NCBI RefSeq assembly: GCF_018918265.1
Contig: NZ_JAHLQC010000005.1
Span: forward strand, 153,212-217,211
From: Falcatimonas sp. MSJ-15
Lineage (GTDB): Bacteria > Bacillota > Clostridia > Lachnospirales > Lachnospiraceae
Direction: 5' to 3'
DNA length: 64,000 nt
Shown here: positions 1-8,570 of the stretch, one piece after another
Position numbering within the stretch: the stretch's first letter is position 1
How the letters are laid out: each line of letters opens with the position of its first letter
Notes under the pieces: model-generated
Databases searched by the model: none
What the model was told of the DNA's origin: nothing
Seen by the model: the letters and a program-made list of their open reading frames with translations, nothing else
Made by a program: the position numbers and the translations under genes

Positions 1-2
1 AT

Positions 3-1694
3 GCAACAGGTGTAATTCTTTGTATTCCTACAGCTTTCTGTTCATATAAAGGTGAAGCACTTGATAAGAAGACTCCATTACTAAGATCAATGGAAGCTAT
101 CAGTGAGCAGGCTTTACGTATCGTAAGATTATTTGGTAACACAGGAGCTACAAAAGTAACAGCTTCAGTTGGACCAGAACAGGAATATTTCCTTGTTGAC
201 AGAGAAAAATATCTACAGAGAAAAGATTTAATATATGCAGGCCGTACATTATTCGGTGCTCCAGCTCCAAAAGGACAGGAGATGGATGATCATTACTTTG
301 GTGTAATTAGAGAACGTGTTGGTGCATACATGAAAGACTTAAATAATGAGTTATGGAAACTTGGTGTTACAGCTAAGACACAGCATAACGAAGTTGCTCC
401 TGCACAGCATGAACTTGCACCAGTATATGAGACAGCTAATATTGCAGTTGACCACAATCAGTTAATTATGGAGACTATGAAGAAAGTAGCTCATAGACAT
501 GGTCTTGCTTGTCTTCTTCATGAGAAACCATTCGCAGGTGTTAATGGTTCAGGTAAGCATGATAACTGGTCACTTACAACAGACAATGGCGTTAACTTAT
601 TAGAGCCAGGTGAGACACCTAATGAGAATATTCAGTTCTTATTAGTTCTTGCATGTATCGTAAAAGCAGTTGATATTCATGCAGATTTACTTCGTCAGTC
701 AGCATCAGATGTTGGTAATGATCACAGACTTGGAGCTAATGAAGCACCACCAGCTATTATCTCAATGTTCCTTGGCGAACAGTTAGATGATGTTGTAAGA
801 CAGCTTGTTGAGACAGGTGAAGCTGCATCATGTAAAGAAGGCGGAAGATTAGAGACAGGTGTTAGTACACTTCCTGATCTGTTAAAAGATGCAACAGACA
901 GAAACAGAACATCACCATTCGCATTCACAGGTAACAAATTCGAATTCCGTATGGTTGGTTCAGCAGACTCAATCGCAAGCCCTAATACAACACTTAATGC
1001 AATCGTAGCAGAAGCATTCTGTGAAGCAGCTGATATCCTTGAAAAAGCAGATGACTTCGATATGGCTGTACATGATTTAATTAAGAAATATCTTTCAGAG
1101 CACCAGAGAATTATCTTCAATGGTAATGGATATTCAGATGAATGGGTAGCAGAAGCTGAGAGAAGAGGACTTCCAAATATCAAATCAATGGTTGCTGCTG
1201 TTGAGACACTTACAACAGATAAGTCAGTTAAATTATTTGAGAGATTCGGAATCTTTACAAAAGCAGAACTCGAATCAAGAGCAGAAGTATTATATGAGAC
1301 ATATGCTAAGACAATCAATATTGAAGCATTAACAATGGTTGATATGGCTTCAAAACAGATAATACCTGCTGTTATTACATACGCAACAGAGCTTGCAACT
1401 TCAATTAATGAAGTAACAGCAGCTTTACCAGATGCAGATGTAAGCGTTCAGACAGAATTACTTACAGAGACACAGGCACTTCTTAGTGATACAAAAGTTG
1501 CACTTGCAAAACTTACAGATGTTCAGGCTAAAGGTGCAGCAATGCCAGATGGTAAAGAACAGGCTGAATATTACAGAGATGTTGTTAAGACAGCAATGGA
1601 TGAATTAAGAGCACCTGTTGATAAACTTGAGATGATTGTAGACAAAGAGATTTGGCCACTTCCATCATATGGCGATTTAATGTTTGAAGTATAA
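3..1694 (+). CDS. glnN: Type III glutamine synthetase, 5'-truncated by the window edge
   Basis: Makes glutamine from glutamate, ammonia and ATP in the cytoplasm. The reading frame is open from base 3, so the gene begins before the window; 563 residues are visible, against about 700 for the GSIII family. Visible hallmarks are the [10 protein letters not shown] motif, the APAQHELAP stretch and the [10 protein letters not shown] segment, all parts of the GSIII active site. The C-terminal part is the helical region specific to type III enzymes. The gene stands alone, followed by a strong hairpin terminator at 1745. Identification is firm; the N-terminus and promoter cannot be seen. Confidence 0.95.
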   Translation, partial: ATGVILCIPTAFCSYKGEALDKKTPLLRSMEAISEQALRIVRLFGNTGATKVTASVGPEQEYFLVDREKYLQRKDLIYAGRTLFGAPAPKGQEMDDHYFGVIRERVGAYMKDLNNELWKLGVTAKTQHNEVAPAQHELAPVYETANIAVDHNQLIMETMKKVAHRHGLACLLHEKPFAGVNGSGKHDNWSLTTDNGVNLLEPGETPNENIQFLLVLACIVKAVDIHADLLRQSASDVGNDHRLGANEAPPAIISMFLGEQLDDVVRQLVETGEAASCKEGGRLETGVSTLPDLLKDATDRNRTSPFAFTGNKFEFRMVGSADSIASPNTTLNAIVAEAFCEAADILEKADDFDMAVHDLIKKYLSEHQRIIFNGNGYSDEWVAEAERRGLPNIKSMVAAVETLTTDKSVKLFERFGIFTKAELESRAEVLYETYAKTINIEALTMVDMASKQIIPAVITYATELATSINEVTAALPDADVSVQTELLTETQALLSDTKVALAKLTDVQAKGAAMPDGKEQAEYYRDVVKTAMDELRAPVDKLEMIVDKEIWPLPSYGDLMFEV

Positions 1695-1744
1695 TATAGA
1701 AGATTAATAGTATCTTATATACCCTGTAAATATGATTAATGTGA

Positions 1745-1776
1745 AGACAGAACCGGATTATATGGTTCTGTCTTTT
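1745..1776 (+). terminator. Rho-independent terminator of glnN
   Basis: A perfect 10-bp stem (AGACAGAACC at 1745-1754 with GGTTCTGTCT at 1764-1773) has a 9-nt loop and is followed by a short T run. It lies 50 bp after the glnN stop codon. Confidence 0.85.
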
Positions 1777-1827
1777 GCGTTTACAATAAAAAAATTAACA
1801 AAAAGATGAAAAAAATCAACCTTGTGG

Positions 1828-1856
1828 TTGACAAAAAGCTTTTTGATTGATATAAT
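1828..1856 (+). promoter_or_regulatory. Sigma-A promoter with palindromic operator candidate
   Basis: TTGACA at 1828-1833, a 17-bp spacer and TATAAT at 1851-1856 form a perfect consensus promoter ahead of the XRE gene. The spacer contains the 14-bp palindrome CAAAAAGCTTTTTG (1832-1845). It is a natural candidate for autoregulation by the downstream XRE protein; that role is inference. Confidence 0.8.
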
Positions 1857-1901
1857 GATAATGTAAGAAAGAAAGGAGCAATATATAAGGAGGGTACAAG
1901 T

Positions 1902-2264
1902 ATGGCAACAGAATTAGGAAAATTTTTAAAAAAACTTCGTATAGATCGAGGTGAAGTGCTTAAGCACATGGCAGAAAAATTAAAAGTTACATCATCATTT
2001 TTATCTGCTGTAGAAAATGGAAAGAAGAGGATGCCTAGTGCATGGATGGAAACCATAATTGATTTATATGAATTAGATGAACAAAAAATAATTGATTTTG
2101 AAAAAGCGATTGCTAAAACTGAAGAAAATGTTGAAATGAATATATCAAATTTACCAGTGCCAAATAAAGAAATAGCGGTTTCTTTTGCGAGAAAATTTCA
2201 GGATTTTGATGAAATAGAAATTGAACAAATTAGAAAAATTATGGAAGGAGCAAAGCGACGATGA
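1902..2264 (+). CDS. XRE-family helix-turn-helix regulator
   Basis: A 120-residue DNA-binding protein. Residues about 5-60 form a Cro/CI helix-turn-helix (KFLKKLRIDRGEVLKHMAEK, then VTSSFLSAVENGKKRMP). The remainder is a short C-terminal region of unknown role. AAGGAGGG sits 8-9 bases before the ATG. The stop overlaps the start of the ImmA/IrrE-type protease gene by 4 bases (ATGA), so the two are translationally coupled. In ImmR/ImmA-type pairs the protease cleaves or inactivates the repressor, which fits this arrangement. The gene lies beside a possible mobile cassette, but no integrase is nearby. Confidence 0.85.
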   Translation: MATELGKFLKKLRIDRGEVLKHMAEKLKVTSSFLSAVENGKKRMPSAWMETIIDLYELDEQKIIDFEKAIAKTEENVEMNISNLPVPNKEIAVSFARKFQDFDEIEIEQIRKIMEGAKRR

Positions 2265-2782
2265 CATGTTATAAAGCACAAGGGGTATCTAGAAAAGATA
2301 TACGACGGTTTGTTAAAAAAATCAAGAAGTTAGTGGGACTAGAAAATGAATTATATTTTCCAATAGTAGAATTTTTAGAAAATATATTGCCAGAAATCAT
2401 TCCGGATTTTCAATTGGAAATTTTACCACGGTTGGTTATGGGAGATAAACATGGAGAAACCTTTCCTAATAGAAATATAATAAGAATTAGGGAAGATGTA
2501 TATGATCGAGCAGTCGAAGGTGGAGAAAGAGATAGAATGACAATAGCTCATGAGATAGGACATTTATTTATGCATGAGGAAGAAAATATTTCACTGTGTC
2601 GTATGAATTCAAAACAGAGATTACCAGCTTATGAAGATCCAGAATGGCAGGCAGATGCATTTGGAGGTGAATTATTAGCTTCATCGTATCTTATAGAAGG
2701 AATGTCTCCTTGTGATGTGAGAGATAAATGCGGGGTAACGATATCAGCTGCACGTGTTCAGTTGAATGCTCTACATAAATAA
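2261..2782 (+). CDS. ImmA/IrrE-family metallo-endopeptidase
   Basis: A 173-residue zinc protease. The motif H97-EIG-H101 is the zinc-binding HExxH, and the D132 region (PEWQADAFGGELLA) is the usual third-ligand segment of this family. No signal peptide or membrane segment is seen, so it is cytoplasmic. It overlaps the XRE gene by 4 bases and is probably co-transcribed from the promoter at 1828. By analogy with ImmA it would act on the neighbouring XRE repressor; the target is inferred. Confidence 0.85.
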   Translation: MTCYKAQGVSRKDIRRFVKKIKKLVGLENELYFPIVEFLENILPEIIPDFQLEILPRLVMGDKHGETFPNRNIIRIREDVYDRAVEGGERDRMTIAHEIGHLFMHEEENISLCRMNSKQRLPAYEDPEWQADAFGGELLASSYLIEGMSPCDVRDKCGVTISAARVQLNALHK

Positions 2783-2839
2783 AAAGTATTAAGGCAGGTG
2801 ATGTAGTATTGAGTGTATTATAAGTTAAGTAATGTAATT

Positions 2840-2876
2840 AATATGAAACATTTCTACCAAAAATGTATCATATTTT
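2840..2876 (+). terminator. Hairpin after the XRE-ImmA operon
   Basis: AATATGA-a-ACATTT (2840-2853) pairs with AAATGT-a-TCATATT (2861-2874), one internal mismatch, followed by a weak T-rich stretch. It lies 58 bp after the ImmA-like gene. Confidence 0.55.
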
Positions 2877-2886
2877 AACCAATTGG

Positions 2887-2911
2887 GGATACGAATGCCC
2901 TCCAAACAAGT
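2887..2911 (+). repeat. Left 25-bp direct repeat of a candidate mini-cassette
   Basis: The sequence starts GGATACGAATGCCCTCC and ends AAACAAGT. It recurs at 4328-4352 with a single difference (G to A at position 11). The two copies flank the DUF4417, toxin-like and immunity-like genes. Confidence 0.7.
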
Positions 2912-2969
2912 TAGGCTTCTTATCCTCATAAACAAAAAAATAAACTATGATATAGGAGGCTAGCATAAT

Positions 2970-3593
2970 ATGAAATCTTTTATGTATAGGAATGATCCTT
3001 TGTTTTTAAGGAATGAGTTTGAAACTGATGGTAAATGGGAAATTCCGCTGATTAAAAAGCGAGACGTTGAATTAAGTAATGTGAATTTGATAGCAATATC
3101 TGATACGAAGTATAATGATAGAGAAGAGAATCGTAGAAGAGGTGTACATTTTTTTGTTGATGATTATAAATTTGAAAATGTATATAAAAATCCTGAGAGG
3201 GCAATTGTGAGATTATCTCAATATTCATTTGTTCTTACACCAGATTTTTCTACATATTCTAATATGAATTATTGGAGACAATTAGAAAGCGTTGCGCATA
3301 GCAGATGGTGTGGAGCGTTTTGGCAAGATCAAGGTATGAGTGTTATTCCGACTGTGTCCTGGAGTACATCAACATCATTTGATTTTTGCTTTGATGGAAT
3401 AGAAGAAGGATCTATCGTTGCTGTTGGGATGATAGGGTGCAAACATTCAAAAAAAGAATTTCTGTATGGTTATGATAAAATGCTCACAAAAATAAATCCA
3501 TCAACTATTCTTTGCTTTGGCTCACCATTTGAAGAAATGGAAGGAAATATCGTTGCTGTTGATTACATAAAATCAAGAAGGGCGGTGAGATAA
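2970..3593 (+). CDS. DUF4417 protein
   Basis: A 207-residue protein recognised as DUF4417 from HFFVDDYKFENVY, the SFVLTPDFSTY segment, RWCGAFWQDQG, VIPTVSW and FDFCFDGI. The family is common in phages and phage-like islands of Firmicutes and its biochemical role is not known. The ATG follows TAGGAGGC at good distance. Its stop overlaps the next gene's start by one base (TAATG), so the two are co-translated. It lies inside the repeat-bounded cassette. Confidence 0.8.
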   Translation: MKSFMYRNDPLFLRNEFETDGKWEIPLIKKRDVELSNVNLIAISDTKYNDREENRRRGVHFFVDDYKFENVYKNPERAIVRLSQYSFVLTPDFSTYSNMNYWRQLESVAHSRWCGAFWQDQGMSVIPTVSWSTSTSFDFCFDGIEEGSIVAVGMIGCKHSKKEFLYGYDKMLTKINPSTILCFGSPFEEMEGNIVAVDYIKSRRAVR

Positions 3594-4015
3594 TGGGCGG
3601 AAGAGGAAGTAGTTCAGGTGTAAGTATTAGTGGAAAAACATATGGCTTTGAATATAAGTCATTAGTAACATATGGTAATATAAAATTTGTAGTTCCAATT
3701 GAGAAAAATACAACAGCTCCTATGGAAACAATGACTAAGAATAGAGTTTATGTTACATTGAATAAGGAAGGAAATCCAAAATGCATTTCATATTATGACA
3801 AAGATAATAAAAGGAAAAAACAGATTGATTTGGAAAAGCCACATAGAGGCATGTTACCACATGTACATCATGGATACAATCATAATGAAAATGATAATGT
3901 TAAGGGGGCTACAAAATTAAATTTAAAAGAAAGAGAACTTGTATATATAGCGTATAATATATGGAAGGAAAAGAAAAATGATGCATGGAAAAAGTGGAAA
4001 TCAAGCAACAAGTAA
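3593..4015 (+). CDS. Phage/polymorphic-toxin-like small protein (GGRGSSSG N-terminus)
   Basis: A 140-residue protein. The N-terminus MGGRGSSSG resembles proteins found near phage head genes and at the C-terminal end of phage minor head proteins. The second half has a histidine-rich core, KPHRGMLPHVHHGYNH followed by NEN, and a GATKLNLKERELV segment. This layout recalls small nuclease-like toxin domains, but I cannot assign the fold. It is co-translated with DUF4417 and followed at once by a small acidic gene that could be an immunity protein. Function is unproven. Confidence 0.6.
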   Translation: MGGRGSSSGVSISGKTYGFEYKSLVTYGNIKFVVPIEKNTTAPMETMTKNRVYVTLNKEGNPKCISYYDKDNKRKKQIDLEKPHRGMLPHVHHGYNHNENDNVKGATKLNLKERELVYIAYNIWKEKKNDAWKKWKSSNK

Positions 4016-4016
4016 T

Positions 4017-4283
4017 ATGACTTGGGATGAATATGGAAAATGGCAACGTTGGGATGAATGGCCAGAAAAAGCTGAAAATCCTCCGTTAACAGTAGAAACT
4101 TCATTTTGGTATGAAAACCAGGAGTATATGGTAACTAAATTAGGCGATGATTATGTGATTGTTTCACAACCGGAATTTGAAATAATTATTTCAAATAAAA
4201 ATTTTATTAGCCTATTAGAAATGATTTTTATACATGGAAAATCGTTTAAAGAACTATTGCCAAAGTTATTATTTGAAAAATAA
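4017..4283 (+). CDS. Small protein, possible immunity partner
   Basis: An 88-residue protein if started at the ATG at 4017, one base after the previous stop; an in-frame ATG at 3978 inside the previous gene is less likely. It has many tryptophans and acidic residues at the N-terminus (MTWDEYGKWQRWDEW), then an EIIISNKNF segment and a short C-terminal helix. No family recognised. Position just downstream of a toxin-like gene, small size and acidity are typical of immunity proteins; this is inference from context. The Shine-Dalgarno is weak, as expected for coupled translation. Confidence 0.6.
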   Translation: MTWDEYGKWQRWDEWPEKAENPPLTVETSFWYENQEYMVTKLGDDYVIVSQPEFEIIISNKNFISLLEMIFIHGKSFKELLPKLLFEK

Positions 4284-4290
4284 AAACACT

Positions 4291-4319
4291 CCCACATAGA
4301 GCTACCAACACTATGTGGG
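4291..4319. terminator. Hairpin at the end of the mini-cassette
   Basis: A perfect 9-bp stem, CCCACATAG (4291-4299) with CTATGTGGG (4311-4319). T-rich sequence follows on the minus-strand reading; on the plus strand it is followed directly by the right direct repeat. Confidence 0.5.
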
Positions 4320-4327
4320 ATATCTGA

Positions 4328-4352
4328 GGATACGAATACCCTCCAAACAAGT
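4328..4352 (+). repeat. Right 25-bp direct repeat of the candidate mini-cassette
   Basis: Same sequence as 2887-2911 except A instead of G at position 11. It lies 44 bp after the last cassette gene. The 220 bp from here to the PAS gene are AT-rich, with no recognised feature besides a weak dyad (ATATTAGACA with TGTCTGATAT) just before the start codon. Confidence 0.7.
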
Positions 4353-4572
4353 ACTTAATATTATATATGATTAGTGTTAAAGTGTCAAGAATAAATATAT
4401 ATTATTTTGAAAAGAAGAATAAAAGAAGAATAAAAAATTGACCCCAAAAATACGGTTGAAGAATGATGTAGTAAAGTGTAAAATATACAAGTAGCATTAA
4501 TATACAATATTGATATTAGACAGAATTATATTAATATCAAATGTCTGATATACAAGAGATGGATGGAGAGAC

Positions 4573-5442
4573 ATGAATAAGAAGATTACCCGCACACTTG
4601 GAAGTTATGGAGAAGTTAATCCTGAATTTATGCAATATGAATTTGCTTTTAGAAAAGCATGTGATATTGTAATAAAATATGATTTTGAAAGTGAAATCTG
4701 TACGATTCATAGATTTAGTATGGATCTTATATTTATTGAAGAAGCAGCAGGAGATTATGACAGACTGTTTAATGAATTTATACAAAAATATATTGTGGAA
4801 GAAGATAGATTGGCAGTAAAAAAGATGCTTGCTCTTGAAAATGTTGTTTCTAGGTATAAAGATGGAGAAGAAGAACAGGTTACACAATTCAGAGTAAGAG
4901 ATGGATTTGGTAATATATATTGGCTTTTAGCCAGTACATATTTCTATGATGAAGATGGAAGAAGACAGCTGTATACAATTCACAGGAATGTTACTAAGTC
5001 AAAAGAGATAGATCTGTTAGAAGAACGAAAGAGAATTGAAGAAGAAAAACGCAGATATGAGGATAATCTATCAGATGATGAGCATAAGTATAAGATTGTA
5101 GTAGAACATTCTGATGCATTTATCTTTGAATGGCGACAGGGTGTTGGATTTAATTTTAGAACTGAACCGGACAGATATATTTTTGCAGGTATGTTTGAAG
5201 GCAGAAGTGTGATAAAGACACTACTGTTTGGTGATATTGTTCACAAAGATGATGCGGCTGCTTTTAGAAGATTTTGCAGTGATATGAATTCAGGCAATGA
5301 AAAAGGAAGTATTGTAGTAAGACTTCGTAATGTTTTTGGACAATATATGCGTTACAGAATCAATCTTACAGATACTTATAGTAACGGAATAAGAACAAAA
5401 CGTGTAGGTTCGATGATTAATCTTGACGTTAATGAGATATAA
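4573..5442 (+). CDS. PAS-domain protein without output domain
   Basis: A 289-residue soluble protein with two PAS-like units. The first (about 30-145) ends in the PAC-like WLLASTYFYDEDG and LYTIHRNVT. A charged coiled-coil linker with ERKRIEEEKRRYED follows (about 150-168), then a second PAS-like unit (about 172-289) ending in RYRINLTD. No kinase, GGDEF, EAL or HTH domain is present, so it would sense or scaffold rather than signal by itself. The start ATG follows GGATGGAGAGAC. It may be a shortened relative of the PAS-GGDEF proteins common in Lachnospiraceae; the ligand is unknown. Confidence 0.7.
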   Translation: MNKKITRTLGSYGEVNPEFMQYEFAFRKACDIVIKYDFESEICTIHRFSMDLIFIEEAAGDYDRLFNEFIQKYIVEEDRLAVKKMLALENVVSRYKDGEEEQVTQFRVRDGFGNIYWLLASTYFYDEDGRRQLYTIHRNVTKSKEIDLLEERKRIEEEKRRYEDNLSDDEHKYKIVVEHSDAFIFEWRQGVGFNFRTEPDRYIFAGMFEGRSVIKTLLFGDIVHKDDAAAFRRFCSDMNSGNEKGSIVVRLRNVFGQYMRYRINLTDTYSNGIRTKRVGSMINLDVNEI

Positions 5443-5589
5443 GTTTAGTATTTAGACATAGATAAGCAATTATAAAACTGATTTTGTATAAGATAGCAGC
5501 TTGTAATATTATAAGAATATAAGGTTGTTTTACAACTATTAGTGTGGTAAATGCTTACTAAATATAGAATATTAAGGAGAAAAGTGGAT

Positions 5590-6807
5590 ATGAGAGCATA
5601 TGAAAGATTATTAAAATATGTATCATTTGATACACAGTCAGATGAGAATAGTACAACTTGTCCAAGTACTGATAAGCAGAGAGTACTTGCGGATGTACTT
5701 GCAAAAGAGATGAATGAGATAGGAATACAGGGTGTTAAAGTTGATGAAAATGGTTATGTATATGGCTATATTGAAGCGACTAAAGGAATGGAAGAACTTC
5801 CTGTAATAGGACTTATTGCACATATGGATACTGCACCTGCTATGAGTGGTGCTAATATAAAGCCACATATTATAGAAAATTATGATGGTAACGATATAGT
5901 ACTTAATGCTCAGAAGAATATTGTTATGGAGACTGAGAAATTCCCTCATCTTTTATCATATATAGGTAAGACTCTTATTGTAACAGATGGAACAACATTA
6001 CTTGGTGCAGATGATAAAGCAGGAATATCTGAGATTCTTACAGCAGCAGAAGAACTTATTAATGATAAAAGTGTTGGTCATGGTAAGATTGTAATAGGAT
6101 TTACACCTGATGAAGAGATTGGTAGTGGTGCGGATCATTTTGATGTAAAAGGCTTTGGAGCAGATTTTGCATATACTGTTGATGGTGGAGCACTTGGAGA
6201 ACTTGAATATGAGAACTTTAATGCAGCAGCAGCAGTTGTTAATGTTCAGGGAGCTAATATACATCCTGGTGAAGCGAAGAATAAGATGAAGAGTGCTATT
6301 CTTATGGCGATAGAGTATAATTCAATGCTTCCTGCTAATGAGATTCCGGCACATACAGAAGGATATGAAGGTTTTTATCACTTATGTGAGATGCATGGAG
6401 ATGAAGAGACAGCAAAAGCAGTCTATATCATAAGAGATCATAATATGGACAACTTTGAAAATAGAAAGAAATATATGACAAAAGTAGCAGATTATCTTAA
6501 TGATAAATATGGTAAAGGTACATTTGAACTTACATTAAAGGACAGCTATTACAATATGAAGAAGATGATTGAGCCACATATGGAGATTATAGACAGAGCA
6601 AAAGAAGCTATGTTAAAAGCATCTGTTACACCGGTTGTAGTTCCTATAAGAGGTGGTACAGATGGTGCAAGACTCTCATACGAAGGACTTCCATGTCCTA
6701 ATATTTCAACAGGCGGTCATAATTTCCATGGTAAGTATGAATATATACCAGTTGAATCAATGGATAAGATGGTTGAGATTATCAAGAATATCGTGTCTGC
6801 TAATTAA
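5590..6807 (+). CDS. pepT: Peptidase T (tripeptide aminopeptidase)
   Basis: A 405-residue cytoplasmic M20B zinc peptidase that releases the N-terminal residue of tripeptides. Metal and catalytic residues are visible: H78 and D80 in IAHMDTAPAMSG, D141 in GADDKAG, E175/E176 in DEEIGSG, D198 in YTVDGG, and the late STGGHNFHGKYEY histidine motif. Length matches the family (about 408). I chose the ATG at 5590, giving MRAYERLLKYVSFDT, because AAGGAGA at 5574-5580 is at ideal spacing; an upstream ATG at 5551 would add 13 unconserved residues. It is followed by another peptidase gene in the same direction. Confidence 0.95.
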   Translation: MRAYERLLKYVSFDTQSDENSTTCPSTDKQRVLADVLAKEMNEIGIQGVKVDENGYVYGYIEATKGMEELPVIGLIAHMDTAPAMSGANIKPHIIENYDGNDIVLNAQKNIVMETEKFPHLLSYIGKTLIVTDGTTLLGADDKAGISEILTAAEELINDKSVGHGKIVIGFTPDEEIGSGADHFDVKGFGADFAYTVDGGALGELEYENFNAAAAVVNVQGANIHPGEAKNKMKSAILMAIEYNSMLPANEIPAHTEGYEGFYHLCEMHGDEETAKAVYIIRDHNMDNFENRKKYMTKVADYLNDKYGKGTFELTLKDSYYNMKKMIEPHMEIIDRAKEAMLKASVTPVVVPIRGGTDGARLSYEGLPCPNISTGGHNFHGKYEYIPVESMDKMVEIIKNIVSAN

Positions 6808-6921
6808 GATTCTGGAGAAGAATATAGCTTAAAATACAGTAAGAATATAAGGCTATTGTTACGAATATTATTAGTACAATTTAAGACGTAAAAATGCAGA
6901 AAGGAGTGGCGGCATAAATAC

Positions 6922-7980
6922 TTGCTGCCAAAGCTTATAATGACAGTGAATGAATATACAGATTATATAGTTGAGAAGACATGTGAGCTTCTTGCTATTG
7001 ATAGTCCTACGGGATATACAAGACATGCAGCAGAATATCTCATGAATGAGTTAAGCACAATGGGATATGAACCTAAGATGACAGTTAAAGGTGGCGTAAT
7101 TGTTAATCTCCCGGGTAAAGATAAAGAGAACGGTCTTGTGTTTGGCGCACATATTGATACACTCGGTGGAATGGTGCATGAAGTTAAAGGTAATGGTGCA
7201 CTTAAGATTACTAATCTTGGTGGACTAAATCCTAATAATACAGAAGCAGAGACAGTTAAGATATTAACAAGAGATGGCAAAGTATATGATGGTACAATGC
7301 AGCTTAGCAATGCTTCAATACATGTTAATCCATCATATCAGTCAACAGAGAGAACATTTGATACAATGGAAGTTGTAATTGATGAGCTGGTATCATGTGC
7401 TGATGATGTTAAAAAGTTAGGAATTGGAACAGGTGATTTTGTCGCATTTAATCCAAGAACAACAGTTACTAAGAGTGGATTTATTAAGAGCAGATTCCTT
7501 GATGACAAACTAAGTGCAGGAATTTTACTTGGATTTGCAAAATATTTAAAAGATGAAAATCTCACACCAGAGAGAAATATTTTCCTGCATTTTACAGTAT
7601 ATGAAGAAGTTGGACATGGATGTTCAGCATCAATGCCTGAAGGTGTTACAGAGATTATATCCGTTGATATGGGTTGTGTTGGCGATGGACTTGCATGTAA
7701 AGAGAATATGGTATCAATATGTGCAAAAGACAGTCATGGACCATATAACTTTGATGTTGTTAACAGACTTATTGACATTGCTAAAAAACATGAACTTAAT
7801 TATGCTGTTGATATCTATCCAAGATATGGATCGGATGCAGATGCAGCACTTGATGCAGGATATGATGTAAGACATGGATTAATCGGTGCAGGTGTATATG
7901 CATCTCATGGTTATGAACGTTCACATAAAGATGGTGTAAGAGATACATTTGAACTTATAAAGGGATATGTATTTGATTAA
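6922..7980 (+). CDS. M42-family metallo-aminopeptidase
   Basis: A 352-residue zinc or cobalt aminopeptidase of the M42 (glutamyl aminopeptidase, FrvX/PepA-like) family, cytoplasmic and usually a tetrahedral dodecamer. Visible motifs are GAHIDTLGG, FLDDKLSAG, YEEVGHG, VDMG and the final SHGYERSHKDG histidine. The start is uncertain. TTG at 6922 lies 15 bases after AGAAAGGAG; the ATG at 6940 (MTVNEYTDY) gives a more typical N-terminus but is 33 bases from it. It lies just downstream of pepT and probably shares a role in peptide utilisation. A strong terminator follows at 8047. Confidence 0.88.
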   Translation: MLPKLIMTVNEYTDYIVEKTCELLAIDSPTGYTRHAAEYLMNELSTMGYEPKMTVKGGVIVNLPGKDKENGLVFGAHIDTLGGMVHEVKGNGALKITNLGGLNPNNTEAETVKILTRDGKVYDGTMQLSNASIHVNPSYQSTERTFDTMEVVIDELVSCADDVKKLGIGTGDFVAFNPRTTVTKSGFIKSRFLDDKLSAGILLGFAKYLKDENLTPERNIFLHFTVYEEVGHGCSASMPEGVTEIISVDMGCVGDGLACKENMVSICAKDSHGPYNFDVVNRLIDIAKKHELNYAVDIYPRYGSDADAALDAGYDVRHGLIGAGVYASHGYERSHKDGVRDTFELIKGYVFD

Positions 7981-7995
7981 TTGAAGTTAACTAAG

Positions 7996-8032
7996 ATTAA
8001 TTACGATTAACTGATATTAATTACGATTAACT
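7996..8032 (+). repeat. 20-bp tandem repeat, two copies
   Basis: The 17 bases ATTAATTACGATTAACT occur at 7996-8012 and again at 8016-8032, a 20-bp period, directly after the M42 peptidase stop codon. Confidence 0.7.
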
Positions 8033-8046
8033 AATATAGCACAGTT

Positions 8047-8101
8047 ATAGTGCTGACATTTTAATGATTAAAAATCGTTGGGGTGACAGCACTATTTTTT
8101 T
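8047..8101 (+). terminator. Rho-independent terminator of the peptidase gene
   Basis: ATAGTGCTG (8047-8055) pairs with CAGCACTAT (8087-8095), with a 31-nt loop region and a run of seven Ts. Confidence 0.8.
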
Positions 8102-8570
8102 ACAAATAAATATTTAAATCATAAAAAGCCTATAAACACAAAAAAACTTCCAAATTAGGAAGCTTCTTTGAAAGGAAGTTATTTACCACAATTAATAAAG
8201 GGGAAGAATTGTGGTATAAAAAAAGGGAGGAATGAATCTTTCGATCCATTTATGAAAAAAAATCTTTTTCAAATATTTGAAGTAGTAATTGCTTACTACG
8301 TTTCATCTAAGTTATGGCTTTATTATATAAGTTAGAAGTGAAGAAATAATGTTTAGAATGTAAAGGTTTATTTAATGATATGTGAACAAAATATGAAGAT
8401 GTACATTAATACGTTATTAAAATGACGTGAATTTTAAGCATATAGAGTGTAGAAAGACTAAAATAGTATGAATAGAATTGTATAAAATGAATATAAAAAC
8501 AACATTAATGATTATCTGGTACATAGATTATAGATTGCTGTGTACCAGATAATTATTGTAAATAGATGAA
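8102..8570. other. Gene-free interval with several hairpins between convergent genes
   Basis: No credible ORF. It holds a perfect 10-bp stem (TACCACAATT 8184-8193 with AATTGTGGTA 8207-8216), a CTTCC/GGAAG multi-arm fold just before it (about 8147-8180), a 7-bp stem GTAGTAA-TTGC-TTACTAC near 8280, and a 13-bp stem (8511-8523 with 8541-8553) that probably ends the minus-strand cyclophilin gene. A 7-codon ORF at 8232 preceded by GGGAGG has poor spacing. A small RNA is possible but no known family is recognised. Confidence 0.4.
8511..8553 (-). terminator. Hairpin ending the cyclophilin gene
   Basis: ATTATCTGGTACA (8511-8523) pairs perfectly with TGTACCAGATAAT (8541-8553). Read on the minus strand it is followed by a moderately T-rich tail and lies 18 bp after the cyclophilin stop. 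Confidence 0.65.

Larger units (their letters stand above)
2887..4352. mobile_element. Candidate 1.4-kb phage/toxin mini-cassette bounded by direct repeats
   Basis: Three closely packed genes (2970-4283), all AT-rich and phage- or toxin-like, lie between two 25-bp direct repeats that match at 24 of 25 positions. There is no recombinase inside. It could be a cassette moved by an outside recombinase, a segment exchanged by homologous recombination, or a remnant. Mobility is inferred from the repeats alone. Confidence 0.4.

Noticed and set aside
722..1318. 198-codon antisense ORF in glnN
   Set aside because: Shadow of a highly biased coding sequence; no ribosome-binding site or family match.
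8232..8255. Seven-codon leader peptide in the 8.1-8.6 kb gap
   Set aside because: GGGAGG is only two bases from the ATG and no gene follows in that direction.
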